Assembly (NCBI GenBank): GCA_046727955.1 | Contig: JBKPDO010000015.1 | Span: 1-6,715, forward strand | Source of the DNA: DASVXQ01 sp046727955 | GTDB taxonomy: Bacteria > Actinomycetota > CALGFH01 | Length of the DNA stretch: 6,715 nt | Direction: 5' to 3' | In this document: in pieces, positions 1 through 5,804 of the stretch | Position numbering within the stretch: the first letter of the stretch is position 1 | Layout: each line of letters opens with the position of its first letter | Made by a program: the position numbers and the translations under genes | The notes under the pieces: generated by a model | Seen by the model: the letters and a program-made list of their open reading frames with translations, nothing else | What the model was told of the DNA's origin: nothing | The model's database searches: none

Positions 1-129
1 ACCCTGCAGCGGGAGGTCGCGGCCTGGCAGGCGGCGCGCAACGCCGACGGTCGTGGGGTCAACTGGCGCTTCACGACCGAGGATGCCCGGATCAAGCTCA
101 AGCACCTCTACCCTGCAATTCAGGACTGA
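1..129 (+). CDS. IS630-family transposase, C-terminal fragment (5' end outside window)
   Basis: The frame is open from base 1 to the TGA at 127-129, giving 42 residues. They include WRFTTEDARIKLKHLYP close to the C-terminus, which I recognise as the end of actinobacterial IS630-type (DDE superfamily) transposases. Family members cut and paste their element at TA dinucleotides. The catalytic DDE residues would lie upstream and are not in the window, so it cannot be judged whether the element is intact. The stop is followed at once by a short hairpin and then by the leader of the NACHT gene, so the right end of this element should lie between about 130 and 250. I could not define its terminal repeat without the left end. 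Confidence 0.8.
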   Translation, partial: TLQREVAAWQAARNADGRGVNWRFTTEDARIKLKHLYPAIQD

Positions 130-144
130 CGGGCTACTAGCCCG
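130..144. repeat. Small hairpin just after the IS630 transposase stop
   Basis: CGGGCT-ACT-AGCCCG forms a 6-bp perfect stem with a 3-nt loop, one base-pair step after the transposase stop codon. It could be a weak terminator or part of the subterminal sequence of the IS630 element. No T-run follows. The function is inferred from position only. Confidence 0.4.
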
Positions 145-198
145 AAGTTCCCCCTGAGCACTCGGGTGCCGGTAGGAACGGAACAGAGAACCGGTCCT

Positions 199-219
199 AC
201 TGTCACATCCGTTGACAGT
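199..219. promoter_or_regulatory. Perfect inverted repeat overlapping a TTGACA box (possible operator/promoter)
   Basis: ACTGTCA-7 bp-TGACAGT is a perfect inverted repeat with 7-bp arms, ending 62 bp before the putative start of the NACHT gene at 282. The right arm overlaps TTGACA at 212-217, identical to the sigma-70-type -35 consensus. At 17-18 bp spacing (about 235-240) there is no convincing -10 hexamer, so a vegetative promoter is only weakly supported. The arrangement would suit a dimeric repressor covering a -35 box. The regulator is unknown. Confidence 0.35.
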
Positions 220-281
220 CAGGGCTGAGACGGTCAGCCTGTACGACATGACTACATACGCCGTCGTGGCATGATCCGGCC

Positions 282-692
282 ATGCGGGGCAGACGTCGTA
301 TACAGCCGCCGCTTTCGCCGCTCCTGGCGCTGGTTGGGGCTGTCCTCGGCGTCGCGGTGGGGATCGCGATCAATCTGGCCACAGGCGGGTTCCACCCGGC
401 CGCCTGGTTGGCCGTGGTCGTGCTCACTACCGCGTTCGGTGTTGTCGCCTGGCAGCAGGCCGTTCACGGGTCAGCGACGGACCCACGGTCGTTGCTGGGC
501 TGGCTGGTGCATCCCCCGAGCACCGTCGAACTGGACCGCGCACGCGGGGAACTCCTTGGGAAGGCGCGGCGCAGGATCGATGAAACGCTGAACCGCTCCC
601 TGCCCGAGGTGGTCCGCGTAGACCTGGGCCTGGCCGAACGCCCCGGCGCGGTGGAACACCCGGTTGGGGATGCTGCTACGCCAGCCAGATGA
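282..692 (+). pseudogene. NACHT membrane protein remnant, N-terminal piece with two membrane segments
   Basis: The ATG at 282 opens a 136-residue frame. A basic start (MRGRRR) is followed by two hydrophobic segments at about residues 11-33 and 41-61. A linker follows (RRRIDETLNRSLPEVVRVDLGLAERPGAVEHP) that resembles the stretch preceding the NTPase in actinomycete NACHT proteins. In that family it runs directly into the Walker A region in one frame. Here the frame changes at the GGGG run at 666-669: removing one G joins EHPVG to MLLRQPDEPDRPLP at the head of the next piece. The last residues (DAATPAR) are therefore out-of-frame translation. No good Shine-Dalgarno sequence precedes the ATG, so the start is uncertain. 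I infer this is the membrane anchor of a single broken gene spanning 282 to about 2386; the alternative is a separate small membrane protein translationally coupled to the NACHT ORF. Confidence 0.7.
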
Positions 693-1342
693 GCCGGATC
701 GGCCGCTACCGCCGGGCACCACGGTCGGGAAGGTCGCTGAGCAGAACGACGGGCACCTGTTGATCCTCGGCCGGCCCGGCAGCGGCAAGACAACGCTGCT
801 GCTGAGGTACGCGCGTGAACTCCTGAATCGGGCCGAGCACGACCAGAAGGTCCGCCCCCCGGTGGTGCTGCCCCTGTCGGCGTGGCCAGACCGGGAGCCG
901 ACGCCATCACTGCGCGACTGGGCGGTTGGGGAGCTGGCCCACCGCTATCAGGTCTCCCGAAGCCAAGCCCGCTACTGGGTGGACCGCGACGCGCTGACGC
1001 TGCTGCTGGACGGCTTAGACGAGGTCGTAGCCAAACGCCGCAGGGCGTGCGTGGGGGCGATCAGCGCCTTCCGCTCAGAGCACGGGTCGACGCCGATGGT
1101 GGTCTGCAGCCGTACCCGCGAGGACGAGACGGACGAGCTGAACATCCAGTTGCGGGTCGCTGCCGTGGTGATCCAGCCGCTCACCCCTGCGCAGGTCGCC
1201 GAGCGGCTGGAAGCGGCCGGCCACCATCTGGCAGGGCTGCGGGCGGCGCTACGTGATGACCAGCAGCTTTGGGAGGTGCTAAACACGCCGCTGATGCTCA
1301 ACATCGCCGCGCTGGTCTACAAGGATCGACCTCCTGGGGCGA

Positions 1343-1356
1343 TCCGCCGCGGCGGA
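1343..1356. repeat. 14-bp perfect palindrome next to the larger one
   Basis: TCCGCCGCGGCGGA reads identically on both strands. It encodes IRRGG at the entrance of the conserved RRAALFEEY helix. Short GC palindromes are common in such DNA; the neighbouring 32-bp palindrome is what makes this one worth listing. Confidence 0.6.
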
Positions 1357-1358
1357 AC

Positions 1359-1390
1359 CCTCAAACAGCGCCGCGCGGCGCTGTTTGAGG
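1359..1390. repeat. 32-bp perfect palindrome inside the NACHT coding sequence
   Basis: The 16-bp arm CCTCAAACAGCGCCGC is followed without spacer by its exact reverse complement. In the gene it encodes LKQRRAALFE. Because of the symmetry the complementary strand encodes the same ten residues. A second perfect palindrome of 14 bp (TCCGCCGCGGCGGA) lies three bases upstream at 1343-1356. No protein-binding role is known to me. Confidence 0.9.
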
Positions 1391-1490
1391 AGTACGTCAA
1401 GGTGATGGTGGAGCGGTCCCCTGCGCCGCTGGCGCCGGCGTCGGGGCAGCCACACACCTACACCCTGGAGGAGACCCTCCGCTGGCTGGA

Positions 1491-2180
1491 GTGGCTCGCA
1501 CGGGCCGAGGGTGCGTTCATCTGGGCCCGCCGACGGCCTTCGGTTTCCTGGAGGTCCGTCGAGAATTGGATGCCGCCTTCCTGGCGGCCCAGCCGTATGG
1601 TGCAGTGGGGTGCGCTCGGGTTCCGTCTGATCACCTTGTGCCTGCGGGGCTTTTCGCCGGGCTGCTTGCCGCGCCATGGGGAGGACAAACCCTCGGGTTG
1701 TGGGCGGGGGTGGTCGCCTGGTTGATGGCCTGCGCCGTCAGTTGCCTGGATGCGCATAGTTCCACAACCAGCGGGAGTTATCAGCTAGGGTCACCGTTAC
1801 CACCCAACGCTGCCCATGAGCATGCGCGGCTCCTTCGTGGTGCAGGAAGGGTGGCGGTGGTCGGAGCGGCGGCCGTGCTGGTCGTTGGGCTGGGCCCCAG
1901 GTTGGTGGGGATGCTTGCGGACCAGCCAGTCAGACCCCCGGTTGCGCTCCTGGTCGTCGAGGTGCTCGCCGCGTTGTACGTCGGGGGTCTTGGAGCGTGG
2001 CTCGGATTCATGGCGGCGGTCTTGTTGATGATGCTGCTTTTCGGGGAGGACTCATCCGACCATCCGGCCTCGTCGGCCCGGATAGTGCTGTGGCTGGTGG
2101 CGGAGGTGCTCATGGTCAGCGGGGTGATCGGGGCAAGCGTCAACCTTGCGGCATGGCAGGCAACTTGTTGTCGATCCTGA
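1491..2180 (+). pseudogene. NACHT membrane protein remnant, C-terminal multi-membrane piece
   Basis: From about 1515 the family-like sequence continues in this frame as LGPPTAFGFLEVRRELDAAF. Several hydrophobic segments follow: TLGLWAGVVAWLMACAVSC, VAVVGAAAVLVVGLGPRLVGML, VALLVVEVLAALYVGGLGAWLGFMAAVLLMMLLF (probably two) and IVLWLVAEVLMVSGVIGASV. Multi-spanning membrane C-termini are a known architecture among actinomycete NACHT proteins. The GTG at 1491 is only the first start codon of the open frame, lies inside the upstream coding piece, and is not a credible real start. The frame ends at the TGA at 2178-2180 in the middle of what looks like another membrane helix pair, whose continuation is in the next frame from about 2153. 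Each change is a net -1 shift. Confidence 0.6.
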
Positions 2181-2407
2181 TAACGGTCTTCGTCGTCGGG
2201 TTCGGGATTATGATGCTGTTCGTCGTAGCTATGGCGTTCGCGGTTAGCGATGAGTTCGCGGGTCGATTCTGGTACCAACGGCTGGCACGTCAGGGGCTGG
2301 TTCCACGGGATTTGCCTGGATTTCTGGAGTTTGCCGATCGCCGTATCCTGCTGTCCTCGGTGGGCAGCGGCTACATGTTCATGCCCTGCGACCCGGCATC
2401 CGAGTGA
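2153..2407 (+). pseudogene. NACHT membrane protein remnant, last piece, cut off by IS3
   Basis: The open frame from ATG 2153 gives 84 residues: a long hydrophobic stretch (LLSILITVFVVGFGIMMLFVVAMAFAV, written in part), then RFWYQRLARQGLVPRD, LPGFLEFADRRILLSSVG and SGYMFM. That ending resembles the C-terminus of membrane NACHT proteins, where a helical stretch and a short strand (GxYxF followed by His and LLxxHL) close the protein. The expected His-LL-HL tail is absent: from about 2386 the bases belong to the IS3 element, so PCDPASE is IS sequence read in frame. The preceding frame overlaps to 2180. The assignment rests on family resemblance recalled from memory and on the continuing hydrophobic pattern. 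Confidence 0.55.
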
Positions 2408-3048
2408 TGAATCGCCCTGATTCCCTTGTTTTGCAGGGGTTTCCCGTCTCGGAGTCGCAATGCGATGGCCTGCCTAGCGGCGCGTTCAACGAACGCAGTG
2501 TGCTTGGATGTCGAGCACTCCCAGCCGACGATCCTTCCGGCGTAGGCGTCGATCACGAACGCGGTGTAGGCGAACCTGGTACCGGCGCCGGTGGTCAGGG
2601 GCACGTAGGTGAAGTCGGCCACCAGCAACCGGTTCGGCGCGGGCACCCGGAACTGCCGGTCGACCAGGTCCGGTGCCCGGGTCGCGGTCGGATCAACCAC
2701 GGTGGTGCGGACCTTCTTCGCCCGGGTCCCGCCGCGCCAGCCGTTACTGCGCATCAGCCGCTCGACGGTGCACCGCGCGACCGGGACACCGAGCCGCCGC
2801 AGGTGGGCCCACATCTTCAGCGACCCGTACAGCAACTCCGGCTTGCGTCGGCCGCGCTCGTCCGGCTCGTAATAGCCCGCGAGCAGCTCAGTCACGGTGG
2901 TGTCCCACAAGGCCCGCTTCGACGGCGCCCGCCGGGCCCAGGCGTAGTAGGTTCTCGGGGCGATCTTGCACCCGTGCTCGGTCAGCGCACGGCAGATCGG
3001 AGCGACCCCGAACCGAGCACGATGCTCGGCGACGAACCGGCAGATCAC
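2371..3048 (-). pseudogene. IS3 transposase orfB, truncated, lacks catalytic Glu
   Basis: The chosen start is GTG at 3048-3046. It overlaps the TGA stop of orfA (GTGA) and gives VICRFVAEHRARFGVAPICR, a normal OrfB beginning. The order is an HTH_21-like region (APRTYYAWARR, about residues 30-40), YGSLKMWAHLRRLG (74-87) and the rve integrase core with VADFTYVPL (Asp145) and AIHHSDAGSQ (Asp217). In intact IS3 OrfB proteins the third catalytic residue, Glu, lies about 35 residues further on. Here the IS sequence ends at Gln221, and GMNM plus the stop at 2371-2373 come from the antisense of the NACHT gene. OrfB joins OrfA in many IS3 elements through -1 frameshifting. The protein should be catalytically dead. 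Confidence 0.88.
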
Positions 3049-3407
3049 CGCGGTCGCGGGTCGCTCTCCCGCACGAAGAAACTCGTCGCCGCCTTCAAGA
3101 CCTCGATCGTACGTTCCAGCTCGGCGTTCTTGCGCCTCAGCTCCCGGATCTCCCGCGCCGCCGCACTCGAGGTCCCGTCGGCCTTGCCGGCGTCGACCTG
3201 GGCCTGCCGGACCCAGCGGCGCAGCGTCTCCGTCGTCATCCCCAACCGGCCCGCCACCGCCGTGATCGCCGCCCACTCAGACTCGTAATCCTGCACATGC
3301 TCGGTGACCAGACGAACCGCCTTCGCGCGGGTCTGCTCGTCGTACTTGCTCGGCATGGATGCCACCTTCCCAACGAAGGAGGTGTGCATCAAACCCGGGA
3401 TGGTTCA
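2386..3407 (-). mobile_element. IS3-family insertion sequence, truncated at its orfB end
   Basis: Read on the minus strand, the element begins at 3407 with TGAACCATCCCGGGTTTGAT. The TGAACC-CCCGGG pattern is one I know from terminal repeats of actinobacterial IS3 elements. It then carries orfA and orfB. The opposite terminal repeat is missing: recognisable sequence stops inside orfB just after HHSDAGSQ, at about 2386, and the broken NACHT gene follows. A full IS3 element of this kind is about 1.2-1.3 kb, so roughly 200-300 bp are lost. No 3-bp target duplication can be tested because the left end is gone. The element should be immobile unless helped in trans, and with only one end even that is unlikely. 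Confidence 0.85.
3045..3356 (-). CDS. IS3 transposase orfA (helix-turn-helix protein)
   Basis: The ATG at 3356-3354 starts MPSKYDEQTRAKAVRLV, the standard OrfA opening, and is preceded by GGGAAGG about 10 nt upstream. The same frame can be extended to 3392, but those extra residues are terminal-repeat DNA. The protein has 103 residues. An HTH (AITAVAGRLGMTTETLRRWVRQ, about 31-52, written here in part form) binds the element ends. It is followed by a leucine-zipper-like helix (REIRELRRKNAELERTIEVL, about 68-87) for multimer formation. The gene is complete, but its partner OrfB is truncated, so OrfA may at most act as a DNA-binding repressor of related elements. Its stop overlaps the putative GTG start of orfB. 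Confidence 0.88.
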   Translation of the reverse strand: MPSKYDEQTRAKAVRLVTEHVQDYESEWAAITAVAGRLGMTTETLRRWVRQAQVDAGKADGTSSAAAREIRELRRKNAELERTIEVLKAATSFFVRESDPRPR

Positions 3408-3569
3408 AGTAGCCCTCGTGGCGGATACTCACTGCGTCAGGATTGCCTGCCGGTATTGGATCAGATCTTGCAGTTTTCTTGGCGTCCGGATGGTGATGGC
3501 TCGTACGGTTATCCCGTAACGAGGCCGCCATCAGTACCCTGCAAGCCCCACTGGCCGAGTGCCTATGCC
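3408..3569. other. Orphan stretch between the IS3 end and the ISL3 element
   Basis: These 162 bp lie between the outer end of IS3 (3407) and the left inverted repeat of ISL3 (3570). The plus-strand frame from 3408 is open across the whole stretch (54 codons, containing CLPVLDQILQFSWRPDGDG and YGYPVTRPPSVPCKPHW). It looks protein-like but matches no family I recognise, and it has no start of its own. It may be the tail of whatever gene IS3 originally entered. A convincing continuation of the NACHT C-terminus was not seen. No promoter or RNA gene is evident. Confidence 0.35.
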
Positions 3570-3593
3570 GGCTCTTCACAGTTGAGGGTGTAG
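3570..3593 (+). repeat. ISL3 left terminal inverted repeat
   Basis: It starts GGCTCTTCAC, then AGTTG, then AGGGTGTAG. It pairs with the reverse complement of 4970-4993 at 20 of 24 positions, with the differences confined to the central five bases. Confidence 0.88.
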
Positions 3594-3679
3594 GGGTGGT
3601 CGGCGCGTCGGTGGCTGGGTAGGGGTCGAGGTCTCCCGAAGGTGAAGGTTCCTACACCGCTCATCTGGAAGACCTCGAC

Positions 3680-4987
3680 GTGCTTGACGCTACCTTCGCT
3701 TGCCCTGTCCTGACGACGTTCTGCCGGCTGGACGAGCTCGGTCTTGAAGCCACCGGGCTGTTGCTCGAACCCGACCGGGCGGTGCTGGCGTGTCGGGTCG
3801 TCGAGCCGGACACCTGGTGCCGCCGCTGTGGCTGTGAGGGGTCGCCTCGGGACACGGTGACCCGGCGGCTGGCGCACGAGCCGCTCGGGTGGCGGCCGAC
3901 GACGCTGCTGGTCATGGTCCGCCGGTACCGGTGCACCGGGTGCGGGCATGTCTGGCGTCAGGACACCAGCAAGGCGGCGCAGCCGCGGTCCAAGTTGTCC
4001 CGGCGCGGGTTGCGGTGGGCGTTGGAGGCGATCGTGGTCCAGCACCTGACCGTCGCACGGATCGCCGAGGCGCTGGCGGTGTCTTGGTCCACCGCCCACG
4101 ACGCGGTCCTGGCCGAGGGCAAACGGGTCTTGATCGAGGATCCACACCGGTTCGACGGGGTCAAGGTGATCGGGGTCGACGAACACGTGTGGCGGCACAC
4201 CCGCCGCGGCGACAAGTACGTCACCGTGATCATCGACCTGACCGGCATCCGCGACCGAACCGGACCGGCCCGGTTGCTGGACATGGTCGAGGGCCGCTCC
4301 AAACACGCCTTCAAGCAGTGGCTCGCCGAACGAGACGAGTGCTGGCGCCATGGGCTGGAGGTCGTCGCGATGGACGGCTCCACCGGGTTCAAGACCGCCA
4401 CCACCGAGGAACTTCCCGACGCGGTGGCGGTGATGGACCCGTTCCACGTGGTGCGCCTGGCCGGCGACGCGTTGGACCGGTGCCGCCGACGCGTCCAACA
4501 GACCACCCGCGGACACCGCGGACGCAACGGCGATCCCCTCTACAACGCCCGGCGGACCCTGCACACCGGAGCCGACCTGCTCACCGACAAGCAGAAGGAC
4601 CGGCTGGCGGACCTGTTCGCCGTCGACGACCACGTCGAGGTCGAGGCAACCTGGGGCATCTACCAGCGGATGATCACCGCCTACCGCGAACCCGACCGGG
4701 CCAACGGCCGCGACCTCGTGCGGGCGGTGATCGCCTCGGTCAGCAGCGGCGTCCCCGGCGCGCTGAGCGAGCTCATCACCCTGGGGCGCACCCTGTCCAA
4801 GCGCGCGGCAGACGTCTTGGCCTACTTCGACCGCCCCGGCACCAGCAACGGCCCAACCGAGGCGATCAACAGCCGACTCGAACACCTCCGCGGCGCCGCC
4901 GTCGGATTCCGCAACCTCACCAACTACATCGCCAGATCACTCCTGGAGACCGGCGGATTCCGACCCCGGCTACACCCTGGATCGTGA
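3680..4987 (+). CDS. ISL3-family transposase
   Basis: The GTG at 3680 is preceded by GGAAG with 8-nt spacing and begins MLDATFACPVLTTFCRLDEL. The product has 435 residues, normal for ISL3. Domains in order are: an N-terminal zinc ribbon with Cys47-x2-Cys50 and Cys85-x2-Cys88 (CTGCGHVW); a helix-turn-helix around residues 110-145 (LTVARIAEALAVSWSTAHDAV); and the DDE_Tnp_ISL3 catalytic domain with Asp167 (VIGVDEHVWRH), Asp232 (VVAMDGSTGFK) and Glu394 (GPTEAINSRLEHLRG). The C-terminus GFRNLTNYIARSLLETGG is typical. All key residues are present and no frameshift is seen, so it should be functional. It acts on the 24-bp ends that flank it. No other genes are carried. Confidence 0.96.
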   Translation: MLDATFACPVLTTFCRLDELGLEATGLLLEPDRAVLACRVVEPDTWCRRCGCEGSPRDTVTRRLAHEPLGWRPTTLLVMVRRYRCTGCGHVWRQDTSKAAQPRSKLSRRGLRWALEAIVVQHLTVARIAEALAVSWSTAHDAVLAEGKRVLIEDPHRFDGVKVIGVDEHVWRHTRRGDKYVTVIIDLTGIRDRTGPARLLDMVEGRSKHAFKQWLAERDECWRHGLEVVAMDGSTGFKTATTEELPDAVAVMDPFHVVRLAGDALDRCRRRVQQTTRGHRGRNGDPLYNARRTLHTGADLLTDKQKDRLADLFAVDDHVEVEATWGIYQRMITAYREPDRANGRDLVRAVIASVSSGVPGALSELITLGRTLSKRAADVLAYFDRPGTSNGPTEAINSRLEHLRGAAVGFRNLTNYIARSLLETGGFRPRLHPGS

Positions 4988-4993
4988 AGAGCC
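4970..4993 (-). repeat. ISL3 right terminal inverted repeat
   Basis: Read on the minus strand it starts GGCTCTTCAC, then GATCC, then AGGGTGTAG, mirroring the left end. It overlaps the last codons and the TGA stop (4985-4987) of the transposase gene. Confidence 0.88.
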
Positions 4994-5069
4994 CATTTAC
5001 CGTGACGAACCCACCTCACACGTTTGCGCGCCGGACCGTTCTGTGGGTGACCCACCGAATGGAGGACTT

Positions 5070-5804
5070 GTGAAGCAGGTGATCGAACCGCGGGTGTTCT
5101 ACTTCGGCACGCCCGTGGTCCTCATCAGTACCCGCAACGCGGACGGCACGGCCAACCTCGCACCGATGTCGTCGGCGTGGTGGCTGGGCCGGTCCGCGTT
5201 GCTCGGGCTGGACGCGACATCCCAGACACCGCTGAACCTGCGCCGCGAGGGCGAGGCAGTGCTGAACCTGGCCGACGCGACGATGGCACCGGCGGTGAAC
5301 CGGCTGGCAATGCTGACCGGGACCCGGGAGCTGCCGCCGCACAAGCGCGCCAAGGGATATGTGTACGAGCCGGAGAAGTTCAAGGCCGCGGGCTTGACCC
5401 CGGTCGCGTCCGACCTAGTGGCCGCGCCGCGGGCCGCGGAGGCCCCGATCCAGCTCGAGGTGAAGCTGCGGGCCGAGCACCAGGTCGACGGGCCGGACAG
5501 CGGCGTGCTGGCCTTCGAGGTGGAGATCGTCCGCAGCCATGTCGAGGAGGACCTGCTCGTGCCCGGCCGGGCGAGCCACATCGACGCGCTGCGCTGGGAC
5601 CCGCTGATCATGAAGTTCACCCACCTGTTCGCCGGCGGCGTGCCGGCAGGTGAGTCCGAGTTGGCGCGTGGCTGGAGGATGCCACCCCTTGACCCGGTCG
5701 GGCAGGCTGCCTGGCGTGGCGACAGAACCGAACCCGCTGGATCAGGTGACGCTGGAGCAGTTGCAGGTACGGACGAGCGGGAATTGGCGGAAGTACCCAC
5801 CTGA
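5070..5804 (+). CDS. Flavin reductase family protein (DIM6/NTAB type) with run-on C-terminus
   Basis: I place the start at GTG 5070, after GGAGG at 5061-5065, because KQVIEPRVFYFGTPVVLIST matches the usual opening of this family. GTG 5043 would add nine unlikely residues. The split-barrel FMN-binding fold shows in FYFGTPVVLISTRNADG, NLAPMSSAWWLG, VLNLADATMAPAVNRLA and a long C-terminal part ending around HIDALRWDPLIMKFTHLF and ELARGWRMPP. Relatives reduce free flavin or bind FMN as oxidoreductases; the substrate is unknown. The family-like sequence ends near residue 209 (about 5695). The remaining 35 or so residues read out of frame through the start of the next ORF, overlapping it by 89 bp, so the original stop may have been lost. 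The ISL3 element sits 76 bp upstream, and expression may depend on read-through from it. Confidence 0.9.
   Translation: MKQVIEPRVFYFGTPVVLISTRNADGTANLAPMSSAWWLGRSALLGLDATSQTPLNLRREGEAVLNLADATMAPAVNRLAMLTGTRELPPHKRAKGYVYEPEKFKAAGLTPVASDLVAAPRAAEAPIQLEVKLRAEHQVDGPDSGVLAFEVEIVRSHVEEDLLVPGRASHIDALRWDPLIMKFTHLFAGGVPAGESELARGWRMPPLDPVGQAAWRGDRTEPAGSGDAGAVAGTDERELAEVPT

Larger units (their letters stand above)
664..1725 (+). pseudogene. NACHT-domain NTPase core (STAND family), frameshifted at both ends
   Basis: This frame (TTG 664 or ATG 670) carries the NTPase. Walker A is GRPGSGKTT (769-795), Walker B is LLLDGLDEV (DGLDE at 1009-1023), and a sensor-like VVCSRTRE follows. Next come the helical parts LTPAQVAERL, LAGLRAALRDD, LWEVLNTPLMLNIAALVY and RRAALFEEYVKVMVER, in the usual NACHT order. 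NACHT ATPases are oligomerising switches. In bacteria many act in phage defence (bNACHT proteins), though membrane-linked actinomycete members mostly lack known functions. The Walker motifs are intact, so the NTPase itself looks undamaged. Past about residue 285 (around 1515) the family-like sequence continues in another frame, and the ORF ends in 65-70 unrelated residues. It contains a 32-bp perfect palindrome at 1359-1390. A shortened NTPase could still be expressed, but I consider it part of a pseudogene. Confidence 0.85.
3570..4993 (+). mobile_element. ISL3-family insertion sequence, complete
   Basis: The element is 1424 bp with one transposase gene, the usual ISL3 size and plan. Its ends are 24-bp inverted repeats beginning GGCTCTTCAC, a characteristic ISL3 start, with about 4 mismatches in the middle. 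The bases outside the ends are CCTATGCC (3562-3569) and CATTTACC (4994-5001). They agree at only 5 of 8 positions, so the 8-bp target duplication expected of the family is not present. The right end lies 76 bp before the flavin reductase start, so the insertion probably replaced or displaced that gene's promoter. With an intact transposase and both ends, the element is potentially active. Confidence 0.92.

Noticed and set aside
464..910. Long minus-strand open frame (148 codons) opposite the NACHT gene
   Set aside because: Ala/Arg/Ser/Pro-rich composition without any family motif; a shadow of the high-GC plus-strand coding frame that contains the Walker A region.
2404..3593. Long plus-strand frames across the IS3 element
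   Set aside because: They are antisense to orfA and orfB and show no motif of their own.
3563..4885. 440-codon minus-strand open frame opposite the ISL3 transposase
   Set aside because: It is the antisense of a transposase with all catalytic residues; the sequence is low-complexity (Gly/Val/Pro/Arg) and runs through the IS end.
3562..5001. CCTATGCC/CATTTACC as a decayed ISL3 target duplication
   Set aside because: Three mismatches in eight bases beside otherwise intact element ends is too poor to call a duplication.
3889..5073. 394-codon second plus-strand frame within ISL3
   Set aside because: Arg/Pro/Gly-rich shadow frame; the zinc ribbon, HTH and DDE motifs are all in the other frame.
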